A stretch of DNA of 64,000 nt from Mameliella sp. CS4 (lineage in GTDB: Bacteria > Pseudomonadota > Alphaproteobacteria > Rhodobacterales > Rhodobacteraceae), in contig NZ_JAHXRQ010000007.1 in NCBI RefSeq assembly GCF_019392335.1, forward strand, positions 1 through 64,000, written 5' to 3'. Below are positions 8,295 to 18,012 of this stretch, piece after piece; position 1 is the first letter of the stretch, and each line of letters begins with the position of its first letter. A model generated the notes under the pieces. It saw nothing but the letters and a program-made list of their open reading frames with translations. It made no database searches and was not told the origin of the DNA. Made by a program: the position numbers and the translations under genes.

Positions 8295-9650
8295 ATGGCA
8301 TTCGAACCCGTCACAACAAATCAGACCACCAATTACCTGGTCAATGCCGACGATTTTGTCTTTATGGCGCCCGGAGTGCTCGCGACCTCCGCCACCGACG
8401 GATTTTACAGCCTGCCGACGGGATTGCCGTCTGATCCTTATCCGAACGTCCGTCTGGAAGTTCATGGCACCGTGGCCGCCGCTGATATCGGACTGAACTT
8501 CTGGGGCTACCTAGGGGGCAGCGGAACTCTGGTAGACAGTACTTTCGTAATCGGCGCAACCGGCAGCGTGTCCGGCGCCAATTACGGCGCGCATATGGAA
8601 AGCGCCATCAACTCGAGTTTTTCCAACCACGGCGCATTGACCGGGGGGAGCGCGGGCCTCCGGCTGGATGGCGGCGGCTGGCAGATCCTGAACACCGGAA
8701 CCATCCAGGGCATGGCCGGTCCCGCGATCCGGGTCGACTCGGACGAGACCGCCTATACGCTGGTCAATTTCGGGCTGATCCAGTCCTTTGATCCGGCGGG
8801 CCTTGCCATTGCCGCCAACAACACCGTCCTCAGCACCATCCGCAACGGTGGCGAGATCCTGGGCAATGTCCTGATGGGCAGTGGCGCCGACCGCTATGAG
8901 GCCGTCGGCGACGGCGTGACCGTCGGCACGGTGCTGGGCGCAAGTGGGAATGACACGGTCGTCGGCGGCGGGCTGGACGATGCGCTGAACGGCGGTCTCG
9001 ACGATGACCTTGTGGTCGGGCGCGACGGTGACGACAGCCTGTACGGAGAGAACGGCAACGACATGATCCTGGCCGGCGACGGCAATGACTCTGTCGACGG
9101 CGGCGCGAATGACGACACGCTGAACGGCAATGCCGGAGAGGACACCCTCCTGGGTGGATCGGGCAATGACATCCTGGTGGGCCAGGACGGGTCGGACCGG
9201 CTGGAGGGCGGCTCCGAAAACGACACGCTGGACGGCGGCGCGGGCGACGACATCCTCGAAGGCGACGAAGGCAACGACATCCTGCGCGGTCGCGCGGGAG
9301 AGGACGAGCTGGCCGGAGGGCTGGGCCGCGATTTCCTGACCGGCGGTCAGGATGCGGATGTCTTTGTGTTCCGCGCCTTGGCCGAAACCGTGATCGGCGC
9401 CAATCGCGACCAGATCCTCGACTTTGAACAGGGCGTGGACAGCATTGTCGTGGCGGGTCTCTCGTCCGGCGTCTTCGAGTTCCGCGGCACGGCGGCTTTC
9501 GCCCCCTCGGGCAACCCGGAATTGCGACTGGTGGAGACGGCCACCGGATCGACCATCGTTCAGATCGACGCCGACGGCGATGGCACGGCGGACGCCGAGA
9601 TCCGGGTGGCAGGGATCACCGGGCTGACAGCGGATGATTTCGTGCTCTGA
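8295..9650 (+). CDS. RTX protein 5 (type B, shortest member)
   Basis: At 451 residues this is the shortest intact member because its helix domain has only about four clear repeats (NHGAL, NTGTI, NFGLI, NGGEI) before the ladder starts near residue 209. The start (NADDFVFMAPGVLATS) is type B. The ladder has 16 rungs, with GRDGDD as rung 4, GQDGSD as rung 10 and GRAGED as rung 14. The C-terminal block differs in LSSGVFEF for the usual LSPGVFEF, and ends TADDFVL. The upstream spacer is the shortest (77 nt) and the ribosome site (AAAGAG, 8283-8288) is weak, so translation may be lower than for its neighbours. Confidence 0.9.
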   Translation: MAFEPVTTNQTTNYLVNADDFVFMAPGVLATSATDGFYSLPTGLPSDPYPNVRLEVHGTVAAADIGLNFWGYLGGSGTLVDSTFVIGATGSVSGANYGAHMESAINSSFSNHGALTGGSAGLRLDGGGWQILNTGTIQGMAGPAIRVDSDETAYTLVNFGLIQSFDPAGLAIAANNTVLSTIRNGGEILGNVLMGSGADRYEAVGDGVTVGTVLGASGNDTVVGGGLDDALNGGLDDDLVVGRDGDDSLYGENGNDMILAGDGNDSVDGGANDDTLNGNAGEDTLLGGSGNDILVGQDGSDRLEGGSENDTLDGGAGDDILEGDEGNDILRGRAGEDELAGGLGRDFLTGGQDADVFVFRALAETVIGANRDQILDFEQGVDSIVVAGLSSGVFEFRGTAAFAPSGNPELRLVETATGSTIVQIDADGDGTADAEIRVAGITGLTADDFVL

Positions 9651-9804
9651 CCGCCAGGACGAACCGGAGCCGCGCCCCCCAAAGCTTGTCTCGGCTCCCT
9701 CCCCTCTCTGCAACAGGTCCCCAAACGGTACGTTGCAGTGAATTGTTACAGACCTTTCAACAGCATTTTGCGCCCATTGGCGCTTTGAAAAAAGGGATAA
9801 ACCA

Positions 9805-11205
9805 ATGACAGATTTTGTTATCACCAGCTACAACACGACCGCGCGCAGCCTGGTTGGCAGCGAGGAAGGGTACATCACCAAGGACGGAGAGCTCGTGGTC
9901 AGTGGCAGCGATGTCATTACCAGTTCGGGCGCGGGCTTCAGCCGGATCGGCGTCAACGGCAGCGTCGTCGCCTTGGGCTCTGGCGGTTTCGAGGCAATTC
10001 AGGTCACGGCCGACAACACCTATATCGTGATCGGGCCGAACGGCTTTGTGACCACCGCCACGGGCGAAACAATCGATGTGCGCAATACACAGGGTTTGGT
10101 CCTGTCCAATCACGGCACGATCGATTCAGGTGGCAATGGCGTGATCGCGTTCGATACCGATGGCGCGATAGAAATCGATATCCGGAACCACGGCATCATC
10201 ACCGCCAACCAGGACGGCCTGGACCTGAGAAGCGGGACCTCGCAAACGAGGATCATCAACACCGGGCTGATCTCCAGCCTGATGGCCGAAGGCATCCGGA
10301 CCAACGTGGCCGATACCGGCGATACTCTGTTGCACAACTCGGGGACGATTGTCGGCGAAGCCGGATCCTACAGGGGCGGCAACGGACCAGACATCATTTT
10401 CAACTCCGGGCTCATGGACGGTGACATCACCCTGAGCGGGGGCGACGACCAATACGATGGCTCTCTGGGCAGGGTACGGGGCGTCGTCGATGCGGGACTC
10501 GGGAATGACACGCTGAAAGGAGGGGAAGGGGTAGATCACCTGCAAGGCGGCAGCAACGACGATACGGTCCTGGGTCGCGGCGGCGACGACCTTCTTGACG
10601 GCGGGTTCGGCAATGACTTCATCCTCGGCGGCGCGGGAAACGACGACATTTCGGGCGGAGGAAACGACGACACGCTGAACGGCAACGCCGGCGACGACAC
10701 GATGCAGGGCAATGACGGCAACGACATCCTTGTCGGACAGGACGGGTCCGACAGTCTCGATGGCGGCGCGGGCAATGACACGATGGACGGCGGCAATGGC
10801 GATGACGTGCTGGAGGGCGGCGACGACAACGACATCCTGCGCGGCCGCGCGGGCGAGGACGAGCTTGCCGGAGGACTGGGCCGCGACTTCCTCACCGGGG
10901 GACAGGATGCGGATTTCTTTGTCTTCCGGTCGCTGGCGGAAACCGTGGTCGGCGCCAACCGCGACCAGATCCTCGACTTCGAACAGGGCGTGGACCTGAT
11001 CTCTGTCGCGGGCCTGTCCCCGGGTGTGTTCGAATTCCGCGGCACGGCGGGTTTCGCCCCCTCCGGCAACCCGGAGCTGCGCCTGTTCGAGACCCCCACC
11101 GGATCGACCATCGTGCAGTTGGATGCCGATGGCGACGGCACCCAGGACGCCGAGATCCGGGTGGCCAATGTCACCGGGCTGACCGCCGACGACTTCGTGC
11201 TGTGA
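9805..11205 (+). CDS. RTX protein 6 (type A)
   Basis: 466 residues. The type A start (MTDFVITSYNTTARSL, then DGELVVSGSDVI) closely resembles RTX protein 2, and the IGPNGFV motif stands near residue 78. Five helix repeats (NHGTI, NHGII, NTGLI, NSGTI, NSGLM) reach the pre-ladder YDGSLGRVRGVV. The ladder has 16 rungs with all three landmark rungs (GRGGDD, GQDGSD, GRAGED). The C-terminal block ends TADDFVL. AAGGGA at 9792-9796 supports the start. In the preceding spacer a loose GGAGCCG/CGGCTCC hairpin (9666-9698) has a 19-base loop and is probably not a terminator. Confidence 0.9.
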   Translation: MTDFVITSYNTTARSLVGSEEGYITKDGELVVSGSDVITSSGAGFSRIGVNGSVVALGSGGFEAIQVTADNTYIVIGPNGFVTTATGETIDVRNTQGLVLSNHGTIDSGGNGVIAFDTDGAIEIDIRNHGIITANQDGLDLRSGTSQTRIINTGLISSLMAEGIRTNVADTGDTLLHNSGTIVGEAGSYRGGNGPDIIFNSGLMDGDITLSGGDDQYDGSLGRVRGVVDAGLGNDTLKGGEGVDHLQGGSNDDTVLGRGGDDLLDGGFGNDFILGGAGNDDISGGGNDDTLNGNAGDDTMQGNDGNDILVGQDGSDSLDGGAGNDTMDGGNGDDVLEGGDDNDILRGRAGEDELAGGLGRDFLTGGQDADFFVFRSLAETVVGANRDQILDFEQGVDLISVAGLSPGVFEFRGTAGFAPSGNPELRLFETPTGSTIVQLDADGDGTQDAEIRVANVTGLTADDFVL

Positions 11206-11292
11206 TCCTCCCCCTCCCCTTCCGAACGGACAAAGACCCGGGTGCGCAGTCCGGGCCTTCTATGCCTCTACCGAGGCGAAGGGCGGCCAAAC

Positions 11293-11322
11293 GCGACAAA
11301 ACGCCGGAGTATTGCCTATACT
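11293..11322 (+). promoter_or_regulatory. Candidate promoter upstream of RTX gene 7
   Basis: GCGACA (11293-11298) and TATACT (11317-11322) are spaced by 18 nt. The -10 matches five of six consensus bases, the -35 four of six. It lies about 50 nt before the start codon. A small GC hairpin (11237-11255) stands just upstream and may end transcription from RTX gene 6, so gene 7 could begin a new transcript. Confidence 0.3.
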
Positions 11323-11369
11323 GAGCGCATCCGCCGCGCATTTTCATAAAAACCAGGGAGATTTGTATC

Positions 11370-13196
11370 ATGGCACTGACCGTCATCACCACATCGGGGC
11401 TCATCTCGGGCACGGCGCATAGCTTTGCCGCCGACGGCGACGAACTGTACGTCCCCGAAGGCATCTACTGGGGGTCGAGCAACGGCGCCCTGTGGTCCAC
11501 ACCCCTGAACAGTATTTCCGTCACCCTCGCGGGGCAGGCGATCACTGCGGCAGGCATCACCACCCAGACCGGCGACGGGTTTTCGCTGACCATCACCGAG
11601 ACCGGATCGCTCATCAGTTTCGCAGACTCTCCCAGTATCACGGTGCTGTATTTCAATGGCGGCACAGGCGCAGAGCAGACCCTTGTCAATCATGGCCTGA
11701 TCTCCATCGAAAAGGGCACCGCCATTGTCAGCAGCGGCGGCACCACGGTGACCAACACGGGCCAGATTTCCGCCGCGTCACCGATCTTCTTCTTCAATGG
11801 ATCGGGCGATTATCTTGTGAACTCGGGCACCATTGCCGCCAATGCCTACGATGACGCCAATCAGGATGATCGTTTCAACAACGCGGTCATCGTCGAGAAC
11901 ACGGACAGCCGGGTCACCAACCTGGCGGGCGGTGTCCTCTCGGCGGTCGGGACCGAAGCCGCCGGCCTCCGTGTGGCCGGCAGTGCGGACGGGACCGTCA
12001 TCATCAACGCCGGGGAAATCACTTCGGCCAACGGGTGGGGCGTCGATATCTCGAACGTCGTCGTCGCCCCCACATTCGTCGTGAACAATTCCGGTATCAT
12101 ATCGGGGGACGAGGGCGCGCTGCGGGGTCATGACGGCGGCATCGACCGTGTCAACAACTCGGGCCAGATGCTGGGCAATGTCGACCTTCGCGGCGGCAAC
12201 GACAAGCTCTTCAACACCGGCCAGATCCTTGGATTTGTCTATCTGGGCGACGGTTCCGACGTCTACAACGGCAAGGGCGGCCTGGTGACGGAAACGGTCA
12301 CCGGCGGCGCGGACAATGACACGCTGATCGGCGGCAGCCAGGGGGACTACTTCATCGGCAGCGCAGGCCGCGATCTGCTGCTCGGAAACGAGGGCAACGA
12401 CACGCTCTATGGCGCCGACTCCACCGCCAGCGATGCAACCGCCGATATCATCCGCGGCGGCGCGGGCGACGACCAGATCCTTGGCGCGGCGGGCAACGAC
12501 ACGCTGATCGGCGGTGATGACAACGACACCGTCAATGGTGCGGCGGGCAACGACCTGATCATCGGAAACGCCGGGGACGACTCCCTTACTGGGTACTTGG
12601 GCGAGGACACGATCCTTGGCGGCGCGGGCAACGACGAGATCGACGCCGGAGACAACAATGACACCGTCAACGCCAATGCCGGCGACGACACCATCGATGG
12701 CGCGGGCGGCAACGACCTGCTGATCGGCCAGGACGGTCGGGACCTCATGGAGGGCGGCGCCGGGCTCGACACCATGGACGGCGGCAATGGCGACGACGTG
12801 CTCGAAGGCGGGGCGGACAACGACATCCTGCGCGGACGTGCGGGAGAGGACGAGTTGGCGGGCGGCCTTGGCCGCGACTTCCTGACCGGCGGGCAGGATG
12901 CGGATGTCTTCGTCTTTCGCGCGCTGGCCGAGACCGTCGTTGGGGCAAACCGCGACCAGATCCTCGACTTTGAACAGGGTGTGGACCTGATCACCGTGGC
13001 GGGCCTCAGCCCGGGTGTGTTCGAGTTCCGAGGCACGGCGGGTTTCGCCCCCTCCGGCAACCCGGAACTGCGGCTGTTCGAGACCCCGACCGGATCGACC
13101 ATCGTGCAGCTGGACGCCGATGGCGACGGCACCCAGGACGCCGAGATCCGGGTGGCCAATGTCACCGGCCTGACGGCGGAGGACTTCGTGCTTTAG
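11370..13196 (+). CDS. RTX protein 7 (type B, 22-rung ladder)
   Basis: 608 residues, second largest. The type B start (ADGDELYVPEGIYWGSS) is followed by about seven helix repeats to near residue 305. The ladder is the longest, with 22 rungs, six more than the standard. The extra units lie upstream of the GQDGRD rung; the final seven rungs match those of every other member. The fifth rung is interrupted: GAD, then six extra residues STASDA, then TADIIR, so this turn has a small loop. The usual GRGGDD rung 4 is absent (GNEGND here). The C-terminal block ends TAEDFVL. AGGGAG at 11355-11360 supports the ATG. The region upstream holds the best promoter candidate of the array. Confidence 0.9.
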   Translation: MALTVITTSGLISGTAHSFAADGDELYVPEGIYWGSSNGALWSTPLNSISVTLAGQAITAAGITTQTGDGFSLTITETGSLISFADSPSITVLYFNGGTGAEQTLVNHGLISIEKGTAIVSSGGTTVTNTGQISAASPIFFFNGSGDYLVNSGTIAANAYDDANQDDRFNNAVIVENTDSRVTNLAGGVLSAVGTEAAGLRVAGSADGTVIINAGEITSANGWGVDISNVVVAPTFVVNNSGIISGDEGALRGHDGGIDRVNNSGQMLGNVDLRGGNDKLFNTGQILGFVYLGDGSDVYNGKGGLVTETVTGGADNDTLIGGSQGDYFIGSAGRDLLLGNEGNDTLYGADSTASDATADIIRGGAGDDQILGAAGNDTLIGGDDNDTVNGAAGNDLIIGNAGDDSLTGYLGEDTILGGAGNDEIDAGDNNDTVNANAGDDTIDGAGGNDLLIGQDGRDLMEGGAGLDTMDGGNGDDVLEGGADNDILRGRAGEDELAGGLGRDFLTGGQDADVFVFRALAETVVGANRDQILDFEQGVDLITVAGLSPGVFEFRGTAGFAPSGNPELRLFETPTGSTIVQLDADGDGTQDAEIRVANVTGLTAEDFVL

Positions 13197-13356
13197 TGCA
13201 AGCGCGGCGGGGCGTCGATTGCCAAGACGCCCGCCAGTGTCGTGTCAGCCCTGCCCGCTATAGGGATTACGATGAATACTGTACTCTGTTGATTGTGCCT
13301 TTCTCGGTATCGGCCCCGGCCGACAGGTATTTCATGAAATTTATCGGAGATAAGCC

Positions 13357-14835
13357 ATGACCATCGTATACCAATCCTCCAGTTCCAGCAGCATGGTGAC
13401 CGTCGCCAACGGCGACGATCTTGTGGTGCGCGAGGCCATCGATATCTACGTGTCCGGCACCGGCGTCACGCTGTCCTCCGGCAACAGTCGGACAGGGCTT
13501 CTCAATCAAGGCGACATTTTCGGCATACTCGCCGTCAATGTGAACGCCTCCAACACGCGGATCGTCAATGAAGGCAGCATTCACGGCGTGACGCAGGATG
13601 CCATTGACCTCGGCGGAGGCGACGGCAAAGCGGTCATCGTCAACACCGGAACGATCACTGCCGACGCGCACCTGATCGACGTCGAAGAGGCCACGGGTAC
13701 CATTGACCTGTTCTTCAACAATGCCGGAATTGCCCTTGCCGACTACAGCGTCGTCAATGCCGGGTTTGTCGGCCCCAACAATCTTGGGGCTGTCTATATC
13801 GACAACAGTGGCCTGATGCGCGGCGCGGTCATCGCGATGAACGGCGATAGCGTTTCCCATTTCCGCAACAGCGGGACCGTGGAAACCAACCTCATCGACA
13901 TGAGATCGGATCTGAACGGCTTGTTCTTCAACTCGGGCACCATCACCGGGCTCAGGTCCCCAGACGCGATTGTTTCAGCAGCCCTCAACGCCGGGATATT
14001 CGGCAGCGACAACAACAATTTCATGGCCAATTCCGGGACAATCTACGGCGTAATCAGGGGGGGCGACGGCATCGACCGCTACGAAGCCTTCGGCAACGGC
14101 TTCGTCTCCGAGGGCGTCTTTGGCGAGGCAGGTGATGACACATTCTCCGGCGGCTCCCAGGCCGACCTTCTGGACGGCGGTGCCGACAATGACAAGCTCG
14201 TGGGGCGCGGCGGCGATGACAACCTGATCGGGGGCAGCGGACTGGACGTCATTTTGGGCGGCGATGGCAACGACTCGATCGATGCCGGACCGGACGCAGA
14301 CACCGCACAGGGCAACGCCGGAGACGATACGATCCTGGGCGGGACTGGAAATGACCTTCTTTTGGGTCAGGACGGCAGCGACCTACTGGACGGCGGGTCC
14401 GACAATGACACCATCGACGGCGGCGCGGGCGACGACATCCTCGAAGGCGGCAATGGCAACGACATCCTGCGCGGGCGCGCCGGGGAGGATGACCTGGCCG
14501 GGGGCCTTGGCCGCGACTTCCTGACCGGCGGGCAGGATGCGGACAACTTCGTCTTTCGCGCTCTGGCAGAGACGGTCGTCGGTGCCAACCGCGACCAGAT
14601 CCTCGACTTCGAACAGGGGGTGGACCTGATCGTTGTGGCGGGACTGTCGCCGGGGGTCTTCGAGTTCCGGGGCACCGCCGGTTTCGCCCCCTCGGGCAAC
14701 CCGGAACTGCGTCTTGTTGAAACGGCCACGGGATCGACCATCGTGCAACTGGATGCCGATGGCGACGGCACTCAGGACGCCGAGATCCGGGTGGCCAATG
14801 TCACCGGCCTGACGGCGGATGATTTCGTTTTGTAA
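13357..14835 (+). CDS. RTX protein 8 (type B)
   Basis: 492 residues. The opening (VTVANGDDLVVREAIDIYVSG) is a type B start, so genes 7 and 8 are two B types in succession and break the A/B alternation. A serine run lies within the first dozen residues. About nine helix repeats (NQGDI, NEGSI, NTGTI, NSGLM, NSGTV, NSGTI and others) reach the ladder near residue 250. It has 16 rungs, with GRGGDD, GQDGSD and GRAGED in their usual places; rung 7 is AGPDAD. The C-terminal block carries VETATGST where many paralogues have FETPTGST, and ends TADDFVL. The ribosome site is CGGAGA (13345-13350). Confidence 0.9.
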   Translation: MTIVYQSSSSSSMVTVANGDDLVVREAIDIYVSGTGVTLSSGNSRTGLLNQGDIFGILAVNVNASNTRIVNEGSIHGVTQDAIDLGGGDGKAVIVNTGTITADAHLIDVEEATGTIDLFFNNAGIALADYSVVNAGFVGPNNLGAVYIDNSGLMRGAVIAMNGDSVSHFRNSGTVETNLIDMRSDLNGLFFNSGTITGLRSPDAIVSAALNAGIFGSDNNNFMANSGTIYGVIRGGDGIDRYEAFGNGFVSEGVFGEAGDDTFSGGSQADLLDGGADNDKLVGRGGDDNLIGGSGLDVILGGDGNDSIDAGPDADTAQGNAGDDTILGGTGNDLLLGQDGSDLLDGGSDNDTIDGGAGDDILEGGNGNDILRGRAGEDDLAGGLGRDFLTGGQDADNFVFRALAETVVGANRDQILDFEQGVDLIVVAGLSPGVFEFRGTAGFAPSGNPELRLVETATGSTIVQLDADGDGTQDAEIRVANVTGLTADDFVL

Positions 14836-14921
14836 ACGCGCGGGCGGGCTTGCCAGGCTTCCCGAGCCGCGCCCCCTCCCCGCCGGGCCTGCACCGGTTG
14901 CACCACGGAAAGAGAGATAGC

Positions 14922-16334
14922 ATGCCCAATTTCGTTCTTGGCCCCGGAAACTATACCGCGCAACAAACGCTGACAGGCGGGCAATACGGGGTCCTCTCGA
15001 CCTCGACCAGCGCGCTGGTCGTCTTGCTGGACGCCATCGTGTCGACCGGGACGTCCGAGAACGACCTGATCGTCAACGGCTTCGTGGCATCGACCCTGAG
15101 CGGGGCAAGCGCCGTCGATGCCAGCGGCCACGGGATCAACATCCAAGTCGGTCCCGACGGGTTTCTGAGCAGCGCCGATGGCGTTACGATCAAGGCAAGC
15201 GTCGACAGCACCTTTTCCCTGCGCAATGCGGGCACCATCATCTCTCAATCCGATGCCGTGCAGGCCACTGCATCGGACGGGGGCGCCGCGATGTATTTCA
15301 CAAACAGCGGGCTGATCCAGGCCCGCTTGCAGGCGGTCCAGTTCGACAGCGGGACGGTGACCAGCACCCTGATCAACAGCGGCACCCTCATTTCGGATGC
15401 CAGCATCGCCGTGTATCACAATCACCTCGCGGCCAGCAGCGGCACCGCCTATTTCAACAACACCGGCGAGGTCATCGGCCGGGCCGTCAGTTATTCCGCG
15501 TCAGTCGGCACAGGCGCGAATATCGTCAGCAATTCCGGCAAGATGGTTGGAGACATCTATCTGGGAGAGGGCAATGACCGCTACGAGGGTCCCGACGGCG
15601 TCGTCAACGGGTTGGTTCGGGGCGAAGAGGACAATGACAGCCTGTCCGGCGGGATCTATGCCGACATCTTTGACGGCGGCAGCGGGGATGACCTGCTGGT
15701 GGGACGCGGCGGCGATGACTTGCTCTCCGGCGGGTCGGAAAACGATACCCTGCTTGGCGGCGCGGGCAATGACCTGCTGGATGGCGGTCTGGACGATGAC
15801 ACGCTGATCGGCAACGGCGGTGACGACACCCTGAGCGGCTCTTCCGACCAGGACCTGCTGCTGGGGCAGGACGGCAGCGACAGCCTCGACGGCGGGGCTG
15901 GCAACGACACGCTGGAGGGCGGCGCGGGTGATGATATCCTTGATGGCGGGTCGGGCAACGACGTGCTGCGCGGCCGTTCGGGCGAGGATGAGCTGGCCGG
16001 CGGCGAGGGTCTGGACTTCCTGACCGGCGGCCAGGGGGCGGACACCTTCGTCTTTCGTGCCGTGACCGAGACCCCGGCAGGCGCGCTGCGCGACCAGATC
16101 CTCGACTTCGAAAAGGGCCTGGACCTGATCACCGTGGCCGGCCTGTCGCCGGGTGTCTTCGAATTCCGCGGCACGACGGCATTTGACCCATCGGGCAACC
16201 CGGAACTGAGGCTGCTGGAGACAGCCACCGGATCGACCATCGTGCAGATGGACACCGATGGCGACGGCAACGCCGATGCGGAAATCCGCGTGGCCAATGT
16301 CACCGGCCTGACGGTGGACGACTTCGTGCTCTGA
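14922..16334 (+). CDS. RTX protein 9 (type A)
   Basis: 470 residues from the ATG at 14922, chosen over an upstream in-frame start at 14850 because GGAAAGAGAG lies directly before it and MPNFVLGPG resembles the other starts of the array. The N-terminus is type A, with VGPDGFL near residue 76. Five helix repeats follow (NAGTI, NSGLI, NSGTL, NTGEV, NSGKM). The ladder has 16 rungs. Rung 14 is GRSGED, rung 15 GGEGLD and rung 16 GGQGAD, a strict consensus unit in place of the usual GGQDAD. The C-terminal block has ETPAGALRDQ for ETVVGANRDQ and TVDDFVL at the end, making it one of the more divergent tails. Confidence 0.9.
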   Translation: MPNFVLGPGNYTAQQTLTGGQYGVLSTSTSALVVLLDAIVSTGTSENDLIVNGFVASTLSGASAVDASGHGINIQVGPDGFLSSADGVTIKASVDSTFSLRNAGTIISQSDAVQATASDGGAAMYFTNSGLIQARLQAVQFDSGTVTSTLINSGTLISDASIAVYHNHLAASSGTAYFNNTGEVIGRAVSYSASVGTGANIVSNSGKMVGDIYLGEGNDRYEGPDGVVNGLVRGEEDNDSLSGGIYADIFDGGSGDDLLVGRGGDDLLSGGSENDTLLGGAGNDLLDGGLDDDTLIGNGGDDTLSGSSDQDLLLGQDGSDSLDGGAGNDTLEGGAGDDILDGGSGNDVLRGRSGEDELAGGEGLDFLTGGQGADTFVFRAVTETPAGALRDQILDFEKGLDLITVAGLSPGVFEFRGTTAFDPSGNPELRLLETATGSTIVQMDTDGDGNADAEIRVANVTGLTVDDFVL

Positions 16335-16456
16335 CACCCGCGCGCAACCGCTGAGCAGGACATACGCCTACTGGCAACGAAGTTGTCACGAAAATGCCGG
16401 CCATGCTTTGCTTGGCCACATCGCAAACGAAAACCACGCGATCCAGGGAGGACGCC

Positions 16457-17848
16457 ATGTCTTTTGTCATCACTACTCTGACCACCACGTCACAAACGCT
16501 CTCCGTGTCAGGTGTCATCAGCGGGCCTGACGCCCAGCTTATCGTGACCGATACCACCGGGGCGATCACCGGAACCCCGGGCCTCGCCAACCTGACAATC
16601 GACGGTCCCGTCATCAATCAATCCACGTCGGGAACCGGGCGCGGCATCGATCTCTCATCGGGCACAGTGGTCGTGAACGTGTTGCCGAACGGCAGCATAA
16701 CCACCGTCTTTGCCGATGCCATCCGCATTGACGTGACGGCCTCGATGAAGCTGCAAAACAGCGGCATTCTCAACAATCAGGTGCGTTTGACCGAAAGTGA
16801 CGGCAGCGCCGACATCTGGGTCGCAAACTTCGGCGTGATCCAGAACCGGGACACGGCGGTGACCGTCCAGGCCGGAACTGGCGATGCCTACCTGGTCAAT
16901 ACCGGCACGATTTCCTCGATCCTTGGCCGCGCCGTAAATTTTCAATCCGGTTCGTCCGGGGCCCGAACATTCCACAATACCGGCACCGTCATTGGCCAGT
17001 CCGACAGCTTCTCCGACAGTTCAAGCGCGGCGACCACGGTCCGCAACGCGGGGACCATGATCGGAGATGTCTCTCTCGGTCTCGGCGACGACCTCTACGA
17101 TGGCAACGGCGGCATCGTGCAGGGCGAAATCCAGGCAAGCAGCGGCAACGACACGATTTCCGGGGGCAGCGAGGCCGACCACGTCTTCGGCGGCGCCAAC
17201 GATGACCAACTGGTCGGTCGGGGTGGCGATGACATCCTTCTGGGCGAATCCGGATCGGATTTCATCATCGGCGGCGACGGCAACGACTCCATGGACGGCG
17301 GCACGGACAACGACACGCTGACCGGCAACGATGGCAACGACACGATGGCAGGCGGAAGCGGTGCCGACCTCATGGTCGGCCAGGATGGTGCCGACGACAT
17401 GGATGGCGGCACCGGCGAAGACACGATGGACGGGGGCAACGGCAATGACATCCTGGAAGGCGGCGCCGACAACGACATCCTGCGCGGCCGCGCCGGAGAG
17501 GATGAACTGGCGGGCGGCCTCGGGCGCGATTTCCTGACCGGCGGGCAGGATGCCGACACATTTGTTTTCCGCAGCACCGCCGAGACCGTTGTGGGCGCCG
17601 ACCGCGACCAGATCCTCGACTTCGAGCAGGGGATCGACCTGATCACCGTGGCGGGCCTTTCCCCGGGTGTCTTCGAGTTCAAGGGCACCGCCGCTTTCGC
17701 CCCCTCGGGCAACCCCGAGCTGCGGCTGCTGGAAACGGCAACCGGATCGACGATCGTGCAGCTGGACAATGACGGTGACGGCATCGCCGATGCCGAGATC
17801 CGGGTGGCCAATGTCACCGGGCTGACGGCGGATGATTTCGTGCTTTAG
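16457..17848 (+). CDS. RTX protein 10 (type A)
   Basis: 463 residues from the ATG at 16457. The earlier in-frame start at 16394 is rejected because AGGGAGGA (16445-16452) sits at the right distance from 16457 and MSFVITTLTTTSQTL matches the type A pattern. The VGPxG motif is degenerate (VLPNGSI). Together with RTX protein 9 this gives two type A genes in a row. About five helix repeats (NSGIL, NFGVI, NTGTI, NTGTV, NAGTM) precede the ladder near residue 221. It has 16 rungs, including GRGGDD, GQDGAD and GRAGED. The C-terminal block has VGADRDQ for VGANRDQ and FEFKG for FEFRG, and ends TADDFVL. Confidence 0.9.
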   Translation: MSFVITTLTTTSQTLSVSGVISGPDAQLIVTDTTGAITGTPGLANLTIDGPVINQSTSGTGRGIDLSSGTVVVNVLPNGSITTVFADAIRIDVTASMKLQNSGILNNQVRLTESDGSADIWVANFGVIQNRDTAVTVQAGTGDAYLVNTGTISSILGRAVNFQSGSSGARTFHNTGTVIGQSDSFSDSSSAATTVRNAGTMIGDVSLGLGDDLYDGNGGIVQGEIQASSGNDTISGGSEADHVFGGANDDQLVGRGGDDILLGESGSDFIIGGDGNDSMDGGTDNDTLTGNDGNDTMAGGSGADLMVGQDGADDMDGGTGEDTMDGGNGNDILEGGADNDILRGRAGEDELAGGLGRDFLTGGQDADTFVFRSTAETVVGADRDQILDFEQGIDLITVAGLSPGVFEFKGTAAFAPSGNPELRLLETATGSTIVQLDNDGDGIADAEIRVANVTGLTADDFVL

Positions 17849-18012
17849 GCGCGGACAGGCCCCGTGCCATGCACTTCCTGCGGTCCTGCCTTCCTCGGGC
17901 AACCGAAATGGCTTAACGCTTTCTCAACACGTTTTTATCCCGGCGCCAGAGCGGCCCCACATAGACCCCGCAGTCCTAATCAAGGACCTCCTGACAACAA
18001 GGAAACTTTCCC

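Noticed and set aside
9666-9698. Inverted repeat GGAGCCG / CGGCTCC between RTX 5 and RTX 6 as a terminator
   Set aside because: A 7-bp stem with a 19-base loop and no T run is too weak to support.
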